From a virus, in the IMG/VR virus record IMGVR_UViG_3300042558_000354, positions 1 to 23,621 of that record: a stretch of DNA of 23,621 bases; one strand, 5' to 3'. The notes below the pieces were generated by a model, which worked only from the letters and a program-made list of their open reading frames with translations, did not search any database and was not told where the DNA came from. Below are positions 1 to 8,812 of this stretch, one piece after another (position 1 is the stretch's first letter; every line of letters begins with the position of its first letter). The translations under genes and the position numbers were made by a program.

Positions 1-3000
1 AAAATGCTCAGGGAGTAGTAAACTCTGGAGCCTATGCACAGTGGACTAAGAAAGGAATAACTTTATATAAAGGTTCTGACTACACCGACCTTTACCACGA
101 AGCTTGGCACGAGTTTACTCAGTGGTTCTTAACTCCCCAGGAAAAAGCCATTCTTTATGGTGCAGTAAGAGCAAGAGAAGGCTCCGTTACTTTAGGAGAT
201 ATATCTGTTCCTTACTATGCACTAAGTCAACGTCAAGCTGAAGAAGTATTGGCGGAAGAGTTTAGAGCATTTTCTATTAAGAAAGCCCGTAACGAAAAAG
301 CAGAAAGCCTTGAGCCAAAAGTAAAAGGTTTCTTTGAAAGATTATATGATTGGTTGAACTGGTTATTTTCTGGCGCACCTAAAGATAAAAATGCTTCTGT
401 AGAAACCTTTAATCTGCAGAACGTAAATTCTTTGTTTGAAGCTTTCTACAATGGAGATATATCGACTACTAGAAAAGCTGCTGATAACATTATAGAAGAT
501 TCTTTAAATAGAAGTACTGCATTTAGTGTACCTATTGTTACTGACGAAGGGATTAAGCAGCGTGATATTGATCCTGCCACAGGTGCAGAGATTATTAGTT
601 ATGTAAGTTACAGTATCTACAAACAGATGCGCGACCAAAAAATCGGCATGAGTTCTTTGTTAAATCCTGAAACTAGAGCAAAACTTATTCCTGAACTATA
701 TACAGCAGTAAGAGCAGAGATTAACGACATCATTGATAAGTTAGAAGTTGATTACGAGAAAGCCATAGCTGAGGGTAAAGAGGCTACTGCTAGTATGATA
801 GATGAGCAGATGATCAACTTAATTGATTTGGTTAATGAGGACGAAGCATGGCAGCGTGTAATTGACATGCACCAAATTAGTTCTCAGGCGCAAATCTTCC
901 TTGTTGAGGAGGTAACAAATGAGCAACAGAGAACAACAATTGCCAATGGAAAGGACATTGACGATACTAAAGATGAAAAGCAAGACCAACAAGCAGATGA
1001 CCAGCCTATTGAAGAGAACACTCGTAACACAGTAGAGTACGGAGATAAATCAAATGTAAATCCTTTAGACCTCTACGATCCTTATGTGGTTGAGTTGATT
1101 AAAGGAATGCCTGATATTATTCGTTTAGGTGATAGAGAAATTCCAAGTACAGGGCGTAATTTAGGTTTACCTTTAAATGGAGACTTCCAACGCAACAAGA
1201 ACTTACTCCAGAACTTATTGTCTGGCGTAACTAACTATCAGCAAGCAATTGATACTTTAGTTATAGCGAGTGAACAACACCCACAACTTAATTATCTTAT
1301 TCAACTTCTACCTGACCCCAATGCAGAAACTCTTTCCCTAGAAGAGACTTCTCTACAGGCACAATTTGTACAAGCCTTATCTATGCCTCGCATAGACCCT
1401 TATTCTATTAAGGCAAGAGAGACTACTGAGTTAACAAATGACGGAGAAGTTAAAAATATAACCTTTAATACTTTCTACATAAGCACTCTTACTCAAGATG
1501 CTTTGTTGGAATACTTAGACGATGAGTTCCAGAAGTCTGCAGTTAATGATTTTAAATCAGAGGCTGACCAAGCTACTAGCAGACAAAGACAGTTTGTAAA
1601 CAAATCTATTAGTGGATTAGAGTTCGCTACATTCTCTACCGCTTCCGCACTTGATGAATATAAAATTACTCCTGAGACTTCAGACAAGCTTCTTTTTGAG
1701 TTTATGGATTCTGCTTTTGGTGTGGACTTATACCAGGGCATTGATCCGCAGTACTTGTTTGATGCTAAAGGAAATCTAAAACTTAGCAACAGTCGTTACA
1801 GCAAAGCAGAAAGAAACGCGCTTAACAAAGTCGCTATTGCCACTTATAATAAGGTAAAACTATACCATCTTATAAATAATCTTCCTAAAGGGATAGGCAA
1901 GTCAATGAAAGACTTAATTCCTGCTAGGATTGAAACTCCTGCAAAGACTTTTATTGAAGACGTAAAAGCATCTCTAGTAAAAGAAATAGAAGGATTAAAT
2001 ACAGTAATTGAAAAGACTGCCAAGGAAGAACACAAACAAGCACTACAAGAAATCTTAGATCTTTATAACTCATTAATTAAAGGTAATAATAATCTAAGAA
2101 ACGAAAGACAAATCCTGTTCCGTGCTATTGAGAATCACTACAACAAGGTAGTTAAGTCAGCTTCTTATTTGAATGATGAGAATAACTTAGAGTGGTCTAT
2201 TCGTGAGTGGCAGCATGTAGTAACTCAAGCAGCCCAAATAAACCAATCAACTAGCCTTAGTGAATTTACTGGTCACTTATCTACTAGTGACTTTGTACGT
2301 AACTCTAGATTAATTAACAGAGCATTTGACACAGAGACAGGCAGTCGCATTTCTAACAGAGACGGAGATAATGTACTCTTTGAATTAGTTAACATCTCTG
2401 GTTACTCAACTAAACCAGAAGGAAAGAAAACAATTAACCTTGACCCTGATGATAAGTTGATTCAAGACCTTACAGCCTTTATCAAAGACGGTATCGTAGA
2501 AAACTTACGTTATGGTGCGAAATCAACGAGTCTTGGTCTCAGAACAAATGGTTCGAGAGCAGACAGATTATTTTTTGATCGTAGTAAGTTTAGCTTTAAC
2601 GAAGAGACTGGTAGAATAATCCTAGACCCTCAGGTAATTACTACATTTAGAAACTACTTACGTTATGAACTAAGTAGAATGTATGACGACAGAGCCGAAT
2701 CTACAGCTAAAGAAAAACGTGGATTTGATTTAATTATCCTTAAAGACATCTTAGGAGATAGAGTTGATAGTTTAAAGGCAATGATTAAGAACTCTACTGA
2801 AGGCAAAGAAGCTACAGTAGAGAGCGCACTTAAAACAATCAGTGGAGCTGAGATGAATGTCCGCATAACTGATTACTTTAATAATGAAGTAGAGGCCTTT
2901 AAACAAGACTTAGCAGAAGCCCTTAACCAAGGTAATGTAGAAGCCAAAGGTAGGAAAGGAAAATCTTTAGCTCAAGTATTTAAAGATTTATACAAACAAG

Positions 3001-6000
3001 AACAACCATTAGAAGTTGTCCTTGCTGATTATATTACACACTACTATACACAACAGATTGAATTTGTACATTTGTTTGTAGGAGATCCTTCTAACTTCCA
3101 AATCAAAGGAGGTAATTGGCGTGAATTGTTCAAGCGTCTAGGTGCTTCTATTTCTCCAGGTAAGCAGCCTATTATTTCTCAACAGCTTTTAAGTTCTTGG
3201 AATAACTCAACTAACGGAGTATTGGCCCGTGGTTTAGAAAAACTTTACAAACAACCTAAGAAACAAGAACCAAGAGAATATGATGGAACTTTCAATTATG
3301 TTCAGTTTAAAGATGTTGCTTCATTTACACAAGAGCAGCATGATATTTATCGAGAAGATCTTGTAAATAACTACGCTGAGTGGTTACGTTCTACTGATAA
3401 AAAGAAACTTCCTATTGAGGCTTACCGAGCTAAAGCAGAGGAGTTGTTTGAAAAAACTATTACTGGAGCAGAAGGACAATCAAAAGAAGCGGACGGTCAA
3501 GCCTATGCTAACTTAGACTTTATAAGATTCTACCTAAACAGTATTGGTGAGTGGACTCCTAAGCAGGAGAAAGCATACCAACACGAGTTAAAGGTAGCAG
3601 CTAAAATACAAGAGTATAGAAAGAACCCAACCCAAGAGATGCGTAGTGAGGTTGAAGATTTAATATCTAATGCTAATGTAGGTATACTAGTTTCTTTGAA
3701 ATTAGGTTACTGGGGTTCTCCTACCAACAACCCTAAATACATTACTTTAGGTAAGTATTCGGTAGCTCCTCTTATTCCTTCAGCTTTGTTTGACAAAGAC
3801 CTAGAGTCTTTGATGACTGATATGTTAGAGAAAGGCGTAGACTTTGCTACGTTTGACTCAGGTAATAAGATGTCACTTCCTGTAGATAGTATTGATTTCT
3901 ACACCGAAGAAGGACAGGGAGACCAACAACGCCAAGTAATTAACAAGATTCCAGAAACAAACATAGTCAACTTCCCTATGCAGGGACTTAGAAGACAGCA
4001 GTATATTGCTCCTAAGTTTAAGAATGAAGCTACTCTTTCTACTCAGTTAGTTAAATTAATCTTTTCTAACTTTTACGTAGATGGTAAATTCTCTTCTGAG
4101 TATGCAGTTGTTCCTGGATTAGAAGATAAAATAAACAATCTACAAGCAGCCTTCATTAATAACTTACAAGTAATTGTAGAGACTGAAAAGACAAAAATTT
4201 ACTCAGCTATTGGGGCCACACTTGAAGGTGATGTAGTTACGTCTATAGATGTGCAGAAGTTTGCGGATTGGGTGCACAAAGAGTTCGATAAGAAAGATGT
4301 GCCACAATCTGTCTACAACTACTTACAAGTAGAGAACAATAGATTTAAATTCTCATTAGACGTTGCTCCTCAGCGTGCATTGTTTGAGAGTATTTTATCT
4401 TCAGCTTTAAGTAAAAGAGTAGTTAGACCAAAGATGTTTGGTGAGGCTCTTATCCAGGTTTCTTCTTTAGGATATAACAACCTTAATACCCGCTACACTA
4501 AACCTAGCAAGTCACAAGTTGCCAAATATGGTAACAGTGGACTAAGAGACTACGGTAGAATTGTAAACGGTAAACACCAACCTGCTGAAGTTAAGGTAGG
4601 ATTCAACCCTAAAAAGCACGCACCTTTACTTAAACTTCAATACCAAGGTGAGGAAATTTTAACTGTAAACAGATTAAATCAAGCCTTATTAGATGACGAA
4701 TGGGTACAGCAGCACTCAGACAGACTTACTATTGTAGGTGTGCGTATTCCTGTACAGGGTCTTAACTCTATGGAACACTTCCGCGTAAAGGAGTTTCTTC
4801 CAGAGGTAGTAGGCCCTATCATGATTGTTCCACCATCACTTGTAACTAAATCAGGATCTGACTTTGACATAGATAAATTATTTATGTTCGAGCCACAGTT
4901 GGATGATGACGCTAATCTTATTAGAAGGAAGTCTACTTTTGTTGATAATCCTAAAGCAGTCTACGAGTTTGTTAAACTAAAGAAACAGACTATTAGTGAG
5001 TTGTCTGAGTTAAATAACTTGTTAGAAAACAAAAGACAGCAGTTTATTTTAACTAACACAGTAGAGTCTTCAGAGTCTAAAACTTATGACGGTCTTATTG
5101 CAAGTAACGGAGCAATTATCCGCCCTCTAAAGAATAGCAAAAAAGAACTTAACGAACAAAAAGAAGGAGAGTTATTTGAGAAGATTGCTCTTCAAGCTAC
5201 CTCATTAGAGACTTTCTTAGAGACACAAAAAGGTGATCCTGAGATTACTGCATTACTTAAAAAGATTAAGAATGCTAAAAATCTTTTACTTCAACTTAAA
5301 GATTACTCTCCTGCAAGTATTAAAGCAGGTGCTTCTAATGCTTTAATTAGTAATATAAGTGACGTTCTTTCCGAGCCAGCAGTAATGCCTGCGTTCTTAA
5401 CTCCCAACGATTCACCTATTCTAAAAGGACTAGCCAAAGAGTACCAAGAGAAGTATCGTTCTAAGGAAGATAAGATTACATCTACTTCTATTTTCTCTCC
5501 TAGAACTTCTATTAAGATATTTAGAGAGAACGCTACTGGTAAGAAAGCACTTGGTATTGACGCAAAGACAAATGCCTTGCATAAGCTGTTCCAACAGGTA
5601 GGATTGAAATATACTTCATCTTTAGCCAATCTTTATTTCTTAAAGTCCAATAAAGATAATGAAGGACACATTATTCTAGGGGGTTTATACGACGCAAATG
5701 GTGAGCACTTAATCTCAGATATTATTAACGAGTTCATCAACGGACACGTAGACATCGAGAAAGAAGAGTGGATTAACTACTTTAATGCGGATAAGAATAG
5801 AACTAGCGTAATCTTACAAATGGTTCTTAGTGGAACTCCTATTAGAGATGCAGTGTTAATTGCTAACCAACCTATTGTTCAGCACTTCTTAAAAAATAAT
5901 AAGATAAGTCAGACTTCCGAACTCCTATCAGTTAAAAGAGCAAAGGTTATGTCTTACTTAGAAGCTGGGCTCCGTAAGTTAAACTTAAATAAGTTTATTG

Positions 6001-8780
6001 TAAGGAATAAGTCAGATGTTCCTGAAATAGGACCTACAATAGCTAAGATGTTAGAAGATGACTTATTTGCAAAACACCTAAACAATTTATCTGAGGCAAA
6101 CTATAAACCTTCGGTTGAAAATAGTCGAGCAGCATACAATGATATGTTGGACAGTAATTCTCCAGATATTGTTGCGCAGTTAGTATTCTTAAGCCAATAC
6201 TATGTAGCCTCTGAGATGAATCAAAACTTACTTGACTTAACAAGTATTGTCGACTTTAACACAGCAAGTTATAGAAACATAAATGACTTCTATCAATTAA
6301 ATAACCTAACAGAAGTAGCGGAGAATTTTAACCAAGAAGCCGTAGATAAGATTCTAAACAACAGTGTACTATCTCCGTTCAATATAAGTAACCAAGCAAT
6401 TTCTATAAGTGAGCAAATCTTTGATGTAATGGCTAGTCGAGAGTATCAAGCCATGCTTAATAATTTTGTAGAAACCAATGGTGAATTTTGGACTACTGAC
6501 CAACGTGTAACAGAAGTAAACAACTTAAACAATGCTGTAGTACATGCTCTTATTCAGCAATACTCTGAACTTGACGGTCAAGATTTCTATTCTAAGTACG
6601 GACCTAAATCCCCATTCTTAACTAAAGGGGCTACTGGAAACTTATTCAGTGAGTACATTACTTTGTTTTCTAAAGGTTCTGAGATCGCAGATGCAAATCT
6701 TAAAACCTTTACGCGCAAAAATCTATTCTTGAGAAACTTCCGCAAAAAAGACGTAGAAGGAACTAAGAAATTTTACATAGCTACTCTTACTAACGAAAAA
6801 GATGTAATCTACACTAACGCAATGCAACAGGCTTTCTCTGACGGATTGAACTATGATAAGTCAACTCCAGAGATAAATGCTAGGGTTCGTAAGTTCTTTG
6901 ATGATGTAGCCAACGCTACTATTGTAGGACAAGGTTTTTCTATTAAGTTTAGAAGTATACACCCTTATCTTCCTGTTGAAGCATTAGAAAGTGCTGCGCG
7001 TGCTTCTTTTGAATTACGTAGAGTAAAAGATCTATTGTTTAGTAAAGAAGCAAAGACTCAAAGAAAAGAAGGCAACGAAGAATTAAAAGAGTCTATGACT
7101 AGTCTTCTTGAGTTTATTCAATCGGTTCAGAAGATTTATGCTCGTAATGCCTACTCTCAGCGTAAGAAGTCACTTAATACCTGGAAGTTTTTCCCTGACT
7201 ATGTTAACTTAGCAGTAGATAAAGGTATTCGTATATCTTCTAGTTTGAAGAATGGTTTAGGGCTTGCTCTTTCATTAGCTTCAGAAAAACATCCTGTTAA
7301 CTTCAGAGGCAAAGAGTTTAAGACAGCAGAGCAAGCATTTGAATTTTATAAAGGTATTTATACAATTTCTGAGGATAACAACGCACAACTAGGTCAGGTA
7401 AAACTACTTAGAAATATTCTTGGAGAACGTTTCAAACAAAATTTACCTTTGTTTGCTGAGGTTTATAAGAAAGGCGGCTCAGAGTTTTTGCGTAAGTCTA
7501 CCTACAATCAAGGAGCAGATTTCTTAAAAACAACTACAACTAATATTGGTGGATACATAGAAGCTATTTCTAACGCATACGATGATGTATACGATGAGAT
7601 GTTTGCTGCTATGTTAGAGGCTGAAGAACAAGGACAAACTTTTGAAGAAGATACCACTGAACAATTTGTTATCCAAGGAGTAGAAGAACTTTTTAATGAG
7701 AATCCTGAGTTAGCTTCTATAGGCACACCTCAACAATACTCTGCATACTTAGATACTATCTTTCCAGATAGTAAAGTAAAAGATATTGTTTACCATGGAG
7801 GAAAAGTAAATAAAGACAGTTTTAAAAGATTTTTAAATAAAAAAGATTACGAAGAAAGAAATCCAAATTCTATAATTGGGTTTTTCTTTTCTTCTTCTAA
7901 ACAAACTGTTGCATCACAATATGCCCAAAAAGATTATGATGCTATAAAAAATGAATTAACAGGAGACCCAGAAACAGATGCTTTCATCAGTAGAAGTGCT
8001 CCTTTAAAACCAGGTAGTATATCACAAGAATTGCTTAATATTAAAAATCCTTATATTATTCAAGCGGAGGAGTGGGAAAATGAGACTTGGGTTAATAGAT
8101 TAGGTATTTTGACAGAGGAAGATAAAGACCAAAATTGGGTATCTGACTATCAGTGGACAGTTGATGCCTATGAAAAAGCAAAAAATCATTTGCAATCTTT
8201 AGGATATGATGGACTGTATATCAATTCAGATAAAAATTTATATAATAAAACAAATATAGTTGATTATATAACTGTTCAAAAGGTAGTATTTGAGCCAGAA
8301 CAAATTCACATCCTAGGAAATAAACAAGACATAGAAGGATTTAAGAAGTTTGTAAAAGATGCGCCTAAAAAGAAAGTTAAAAAATCTCAAAACAAGTTAA
8401 TTACTTCTAAAGGAGATGCGAATCCATTTTCTGAGGGAGATGGAATAGACTTTGATAACTTAGGTGACGTTACACAAAAAGGAGTTAATCTTCGTTCAAC
8501 TACCACAAAAAAGAAATCTACTGGACGTAAGCCTCCTAAGTCTATAGAGGATGAAGAAGTACCTGCAGCTCCTCCTAATTTAGGTGAAGATAGGCCTCGT
8601 CAAATTATAATACCCATGCCAGGAAATCCTATAACTCTAACTCCTGAAGATCTTACTATTGAAAGATTACAGTTAAAGTTTCCTGGTTTAAATCAAAACC
8701 AGCTTGCTGTTGTGGCTAAAAACGCACGTAAACAATTTGAAGGGTCTAGTAAAGAAAGAGATTTTGAATCTAAATGCTAA
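1..8780 (+). CDS. Giant virion RNA polymerase polyprotein (zincin + RNAP + NADAR-like + ART-like), 5' partial
   Basis: The reading frame is open from the left edge, so the real start lies outside the window; the ATG at 249 is internal. At least 2,925 codons are seen, ending in TAA. Domains in order: a zincin motif HEAWH at 96-110 with acidic residues (AEEVLAEEF) near 240-262 as a likely third zinc ligand; a long helical region; an RNA polymerase core with RIPVQGLNSM (about 4743-4773) and the catalytic loop SGSDFDIDKL (Asp codons 4860, 4866, 4872). DFDID is the magnesium-binding motif known from the crAss-like virion RNAP of Cellulophaga phage phi14:2, related to YonO and cellular RNA-dependent polymerases. 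A NADAR-like domain (about 7245-7590) and an ART-like domain (about 7779-8330) follow, then a Lys/Pro-rich tail. The family role is packaging in the virion and transcription of early genes after injection. RNAP assignment is strong; NADAR and ART are by motif. Confidence 0.85.
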   Translation, partial: NAQGVVNSGAYAQWTKKGITLYKGSDYTDLYHEAWHEFTQWFLTPQEKAILYGAVRAREGSVTLGDISVPYYALSQRQAEEVLAEEFRAFSIKKARNEKAESLEPKVKGFFERLYDWLNWLFSGAPKDKNASVETFNLQNVNSLFEAFYNGDISTTRKAADNIIEDSLNRSTAFSVPIVTDEGIKQRDIDPATGAEIISYVSYSIYKQMRDQKIGMSSLLNPETRAKLIPELYTAVRAEINDIIDKLEVDYEKAIAEGKEATASMIDEQMINLIDLVNEDEAWQRVIDMHQISSQAQIFLVEEVTNEQQRTTIANGKDIDDTKDEKQDQQADDQPIEENTRNTVEYGDKSNVNPLDLYDPYVVELIKGMPDIIRLGDREIPSTGRNLGLPLNGDFQRNKNLLQNLLSGVTNYQQAIDTLVIASEQHPQLNYLIQLLPDPNAETLSLEETSLQAQFVQALSMPRIDPYSIKARETTELTNDGEVKNITFNTFYISTLTQDALLEYLDDEFQKSAVNDFKSEADQATSRQRQFVNKSISGLEFATFSTASALDEYKITPETSDKLLFEFMDSAFGVDLYQGIDPQYLFDAKGNLKLSNSRYSKAERNALNKVAIATYNKVKLYHLINNLPKGIGKSMKDLIPARIETPAKTFIEDVKASLVKEIEGLNTVIEKTAKEEHKQALQEILDLYNSLIKGNNNLRNERQILFRAIENHYNKVVKSASYLNDENNLEWSIREWQHVVTQAAQINQSTSLSEFTGHLSTSDFVRNSRLINRAFDTETGSRISNRDGDNVLFELVNISGYSTKPEGKKTINLDPDDKLIQDLTAFIKDGIVENLRYGAKSTSLGLRTNGSRADRLFFDRSKFSFNEETGRIILDPQVITTFRNYLRYELSRMYDDRAESTAKEKRGFDLIILKDILGDRVDSLKAMIKNSTEGKEATVESALKTISGAEMNVRITDYFNNEVEAFKQDLAEALNQGNVEAKGRKGKSLAQVFKDLYKQEQPLEVVLADYITHYYTQQIEFVHLFVGDPSNFQIKGGNWRELFKRLGASISPGKQPIISQQLLSSWNNSTNGVLARGLEKLYKQPKKQEPREYDGTFNYVQFKDVASFTQEQHDIYREDLVNNYAEWLRSTDKKKLPIEAYRAKAEELFEKTITGAEGQSKEADGQAYANLDFIRFYLNSIGEWTPKQEKAYQHELKVAAKIQEYRKNPTQEMRSEVEDLISNANVGILVSLKLGYWGSPTNNPKYITLGKYSVAPLIPSALFDKDLESLMTDMLEKGVDFATFDSGNKMSLPVDSIDFYTEEGQGDQQRQVINKIPETNIVNFPMQGLRRQQYIAPKFKNEATLSTQLVKLIFSNFYVDGKFSSEYAVVPGLEDKINNLQAAFINNLQVIVETEKTKIYSAIGATLEGDVVTSIDVQKFADWVHKEFDKKDVPQSVYNYLQVENNRFKFSLDVAPQRALFESILSSALSKRVVRPKMFGEALIQVSSLGYNNLNTRYTKPSKSQVAKYGNSGLRDYGRIVNGKHQPAEVKVGFNPKKHAPLLKLQYQGEEILTVNRLNQALLDDEWVQQHSDRLTIVGVRIPVQGLNSMEHFRVKEFLPEVVGPIMIVPPSLVTKSGSDFDIDKLFMFEPQLDDDANLIRRKSTFVDNPKAVYEFVKLKKQTISELSELNNLLENKRQQFILTNTVESSESKTYDGLIASNGAIIRPLKNSKKELNEQKEGELFEKIALQATSLETFLETQKGDPEITALLKKIKNAKNLLLQLKDYSPASIKAGASNALISNISDVLSEPAVMPAFLTPNDSPILKGLAKEYQEKYRSKEDKITSTSIFSPRTSIKIFRENATGKKALGIDAKTNALHKLFQQVGLKYTSSLANLYFLKSNKDNEGHIILGGLYDANGEHLISDIINEFINGHVDIEKEEWINYFNADKNRTSVILQMVLSGTPIRDAVLIANQPIVQHFLKNNKISQTSELLSVKRAKVMSYLEAGLRKLNLNKFIVRNKSDVPEIGPTIAKMLEDDLFAKHLNNLSEANYKPSVENSRAAYNDMLDSNSPDIVAQLVFLSQYYVASEMNQNLLDLTSIVDFNTASYRNINDFYQLNNLTEVAENFNQEAVDKILNNSVLSPFNISNQAISISEQIFDVMASREYQAMLNNFVETNGEFWTTDQRVTEVNNLNNAVVHALIQQYSELDGQDFYSKYGPKSPFLTKGATGNLFSEYITLFSKGSEIADANLKTFTRKNLFLRNFRKKDVEGTKKFYIATLTNEKDVIYTNAMQQAFSDGLNYDKSTPEINARVRKFFDDVANATIVGQGFSIKFRSIHPYLPVEALESAARASFELRRVKDLLFSKEAKTQRKEGNEELKESMTSLLEFIQSVQKIYARNAYSQRKKSLNTWKFFPDYVNLAVDKGIRISSSLKNGLGLALSLASEKHPVNFRGKEFKTAEQAFEFYKGIYTISEDNNAQLGQVKLLRNILGERFKQNLPLFAEVYKKGGSEFLRKSTYNQGADFLKTTTTNIGGYIEAISNAYDDVYDEMFAAMLEAEEQGQTFEEDTTEQFVIQGVEELFNENPELASIGTPQQYSAYLDTIFPDSKVKDIVYHGGKVNKDSFKRFLNKKDYEERNPNSIIGFFFSSSKQTVASQYAQKDYDAIKNELTGDPETDAFISRSAPLKPGSISQELLNIKNPYIIQAEEWENETWVNRLGILTEEDKDQNWVSDYQWTVDAYEKAKNHLQSLGYDGLYINSDKNLYNKTNIVDYITVQKVVFEPEQIHILGNKQDIEGFKKFVKDAPKKKVKKSQNKLITSKGDANPFSEGDGIDFDNLGDVTQKGVNLRSTTTKKKSTGRKPPKSIEDEEVPAAPPNLGEDRPRQIIIPMPGNPITLTPEDLTIERLQLKFPGLNQNQLAVVAKNARKQFEGSSKERDFESKC
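7245..7590 (+). other. NADAR-like domain inside the giant RNAP protein
   Basis: This stretch contains HPVNFRGKEFKTAEQAFEF followed by YKG, then a helix and KKGGSEFL, ending in an AISNAYDDV segment. It resembles the phage branch of NADAR/YbiA-like proteins (DUF1768), where a short strand pair precedes the T/S-A-E-x-A-F/Y-x-x-x-K helix and a GG-x-x-FL motif follows. Known NADAR enzymes cleave N-glycosidic bonds and can remove ADP-ribose from guanine or from riboflavin precursors. Glu of AEQ and the following Lys would be the functional pair. The assignment rests on motif reading only; a divergent or inactive copy is possible. Confidence 0.5.
7779..8330 (+). other. ADP-ribosyltransferase-like (ART-PolyVal type) domain inside the giant RNAP protein
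   Basis: The order of motifs is that of polyvalent-protein ARTs: DIVYHGG (Tyr codon 7791, His 7794), GFFFSSSKQTVASQYA, LLNIKNPYII, LGYDGLYI and VVFEPEQIHILG. In this family His, Tyr and a late Gln/Glu hold NAD and catalyse ADP-ribose transfer to proteins or nucleic acids. About 29% G+C by hand count over 7801-8340, against about 35-38% in nearby lines, suggests a recent insertion. The target cannot be read from the sequence. Confidence 0.65.
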
Positions 8781-8797
8781 GTCTTGAATTATATTTG
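8764..8797 (+). promoter_or_regulatory. Putative Bacteroidota-type promoter before the second giant gene
   Basis: TATATTTG at 8790-8797 matches the -7 element TAnnTTTG. A TTG at 8764-8766 lies 23 bases upstream, at the long end of the allowed spacing. It starts inside the last codons of the RNAP gene and leaves a leader of about ten bases before the ATG at 8813. The sequence around it (AATTATATTTGTA) recurs before the gene at 14829. Confidence 0.5.
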
Positions 8798-8812
8798 TAT
8801 AACTAGAAAACA

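Noticed and set aside
249-251. ATG at 249 as the start of the giant RNAP gene
   Set aside because: The frame remains open upstream to the edge and codes a zincin motif, so the true start is outside the window.
1493-1789. 98-codon reverse-strand frame inside the first giant gene, and similar ones at 1844-2035, 2663-2866, 4679-4870, 5303-5629, 6043-6243 and 7508-7726
   Set aside because: They lie opposite a continuous, well-supported gene, are Ser-rich as expected for antisense shadows, and show no family motif.
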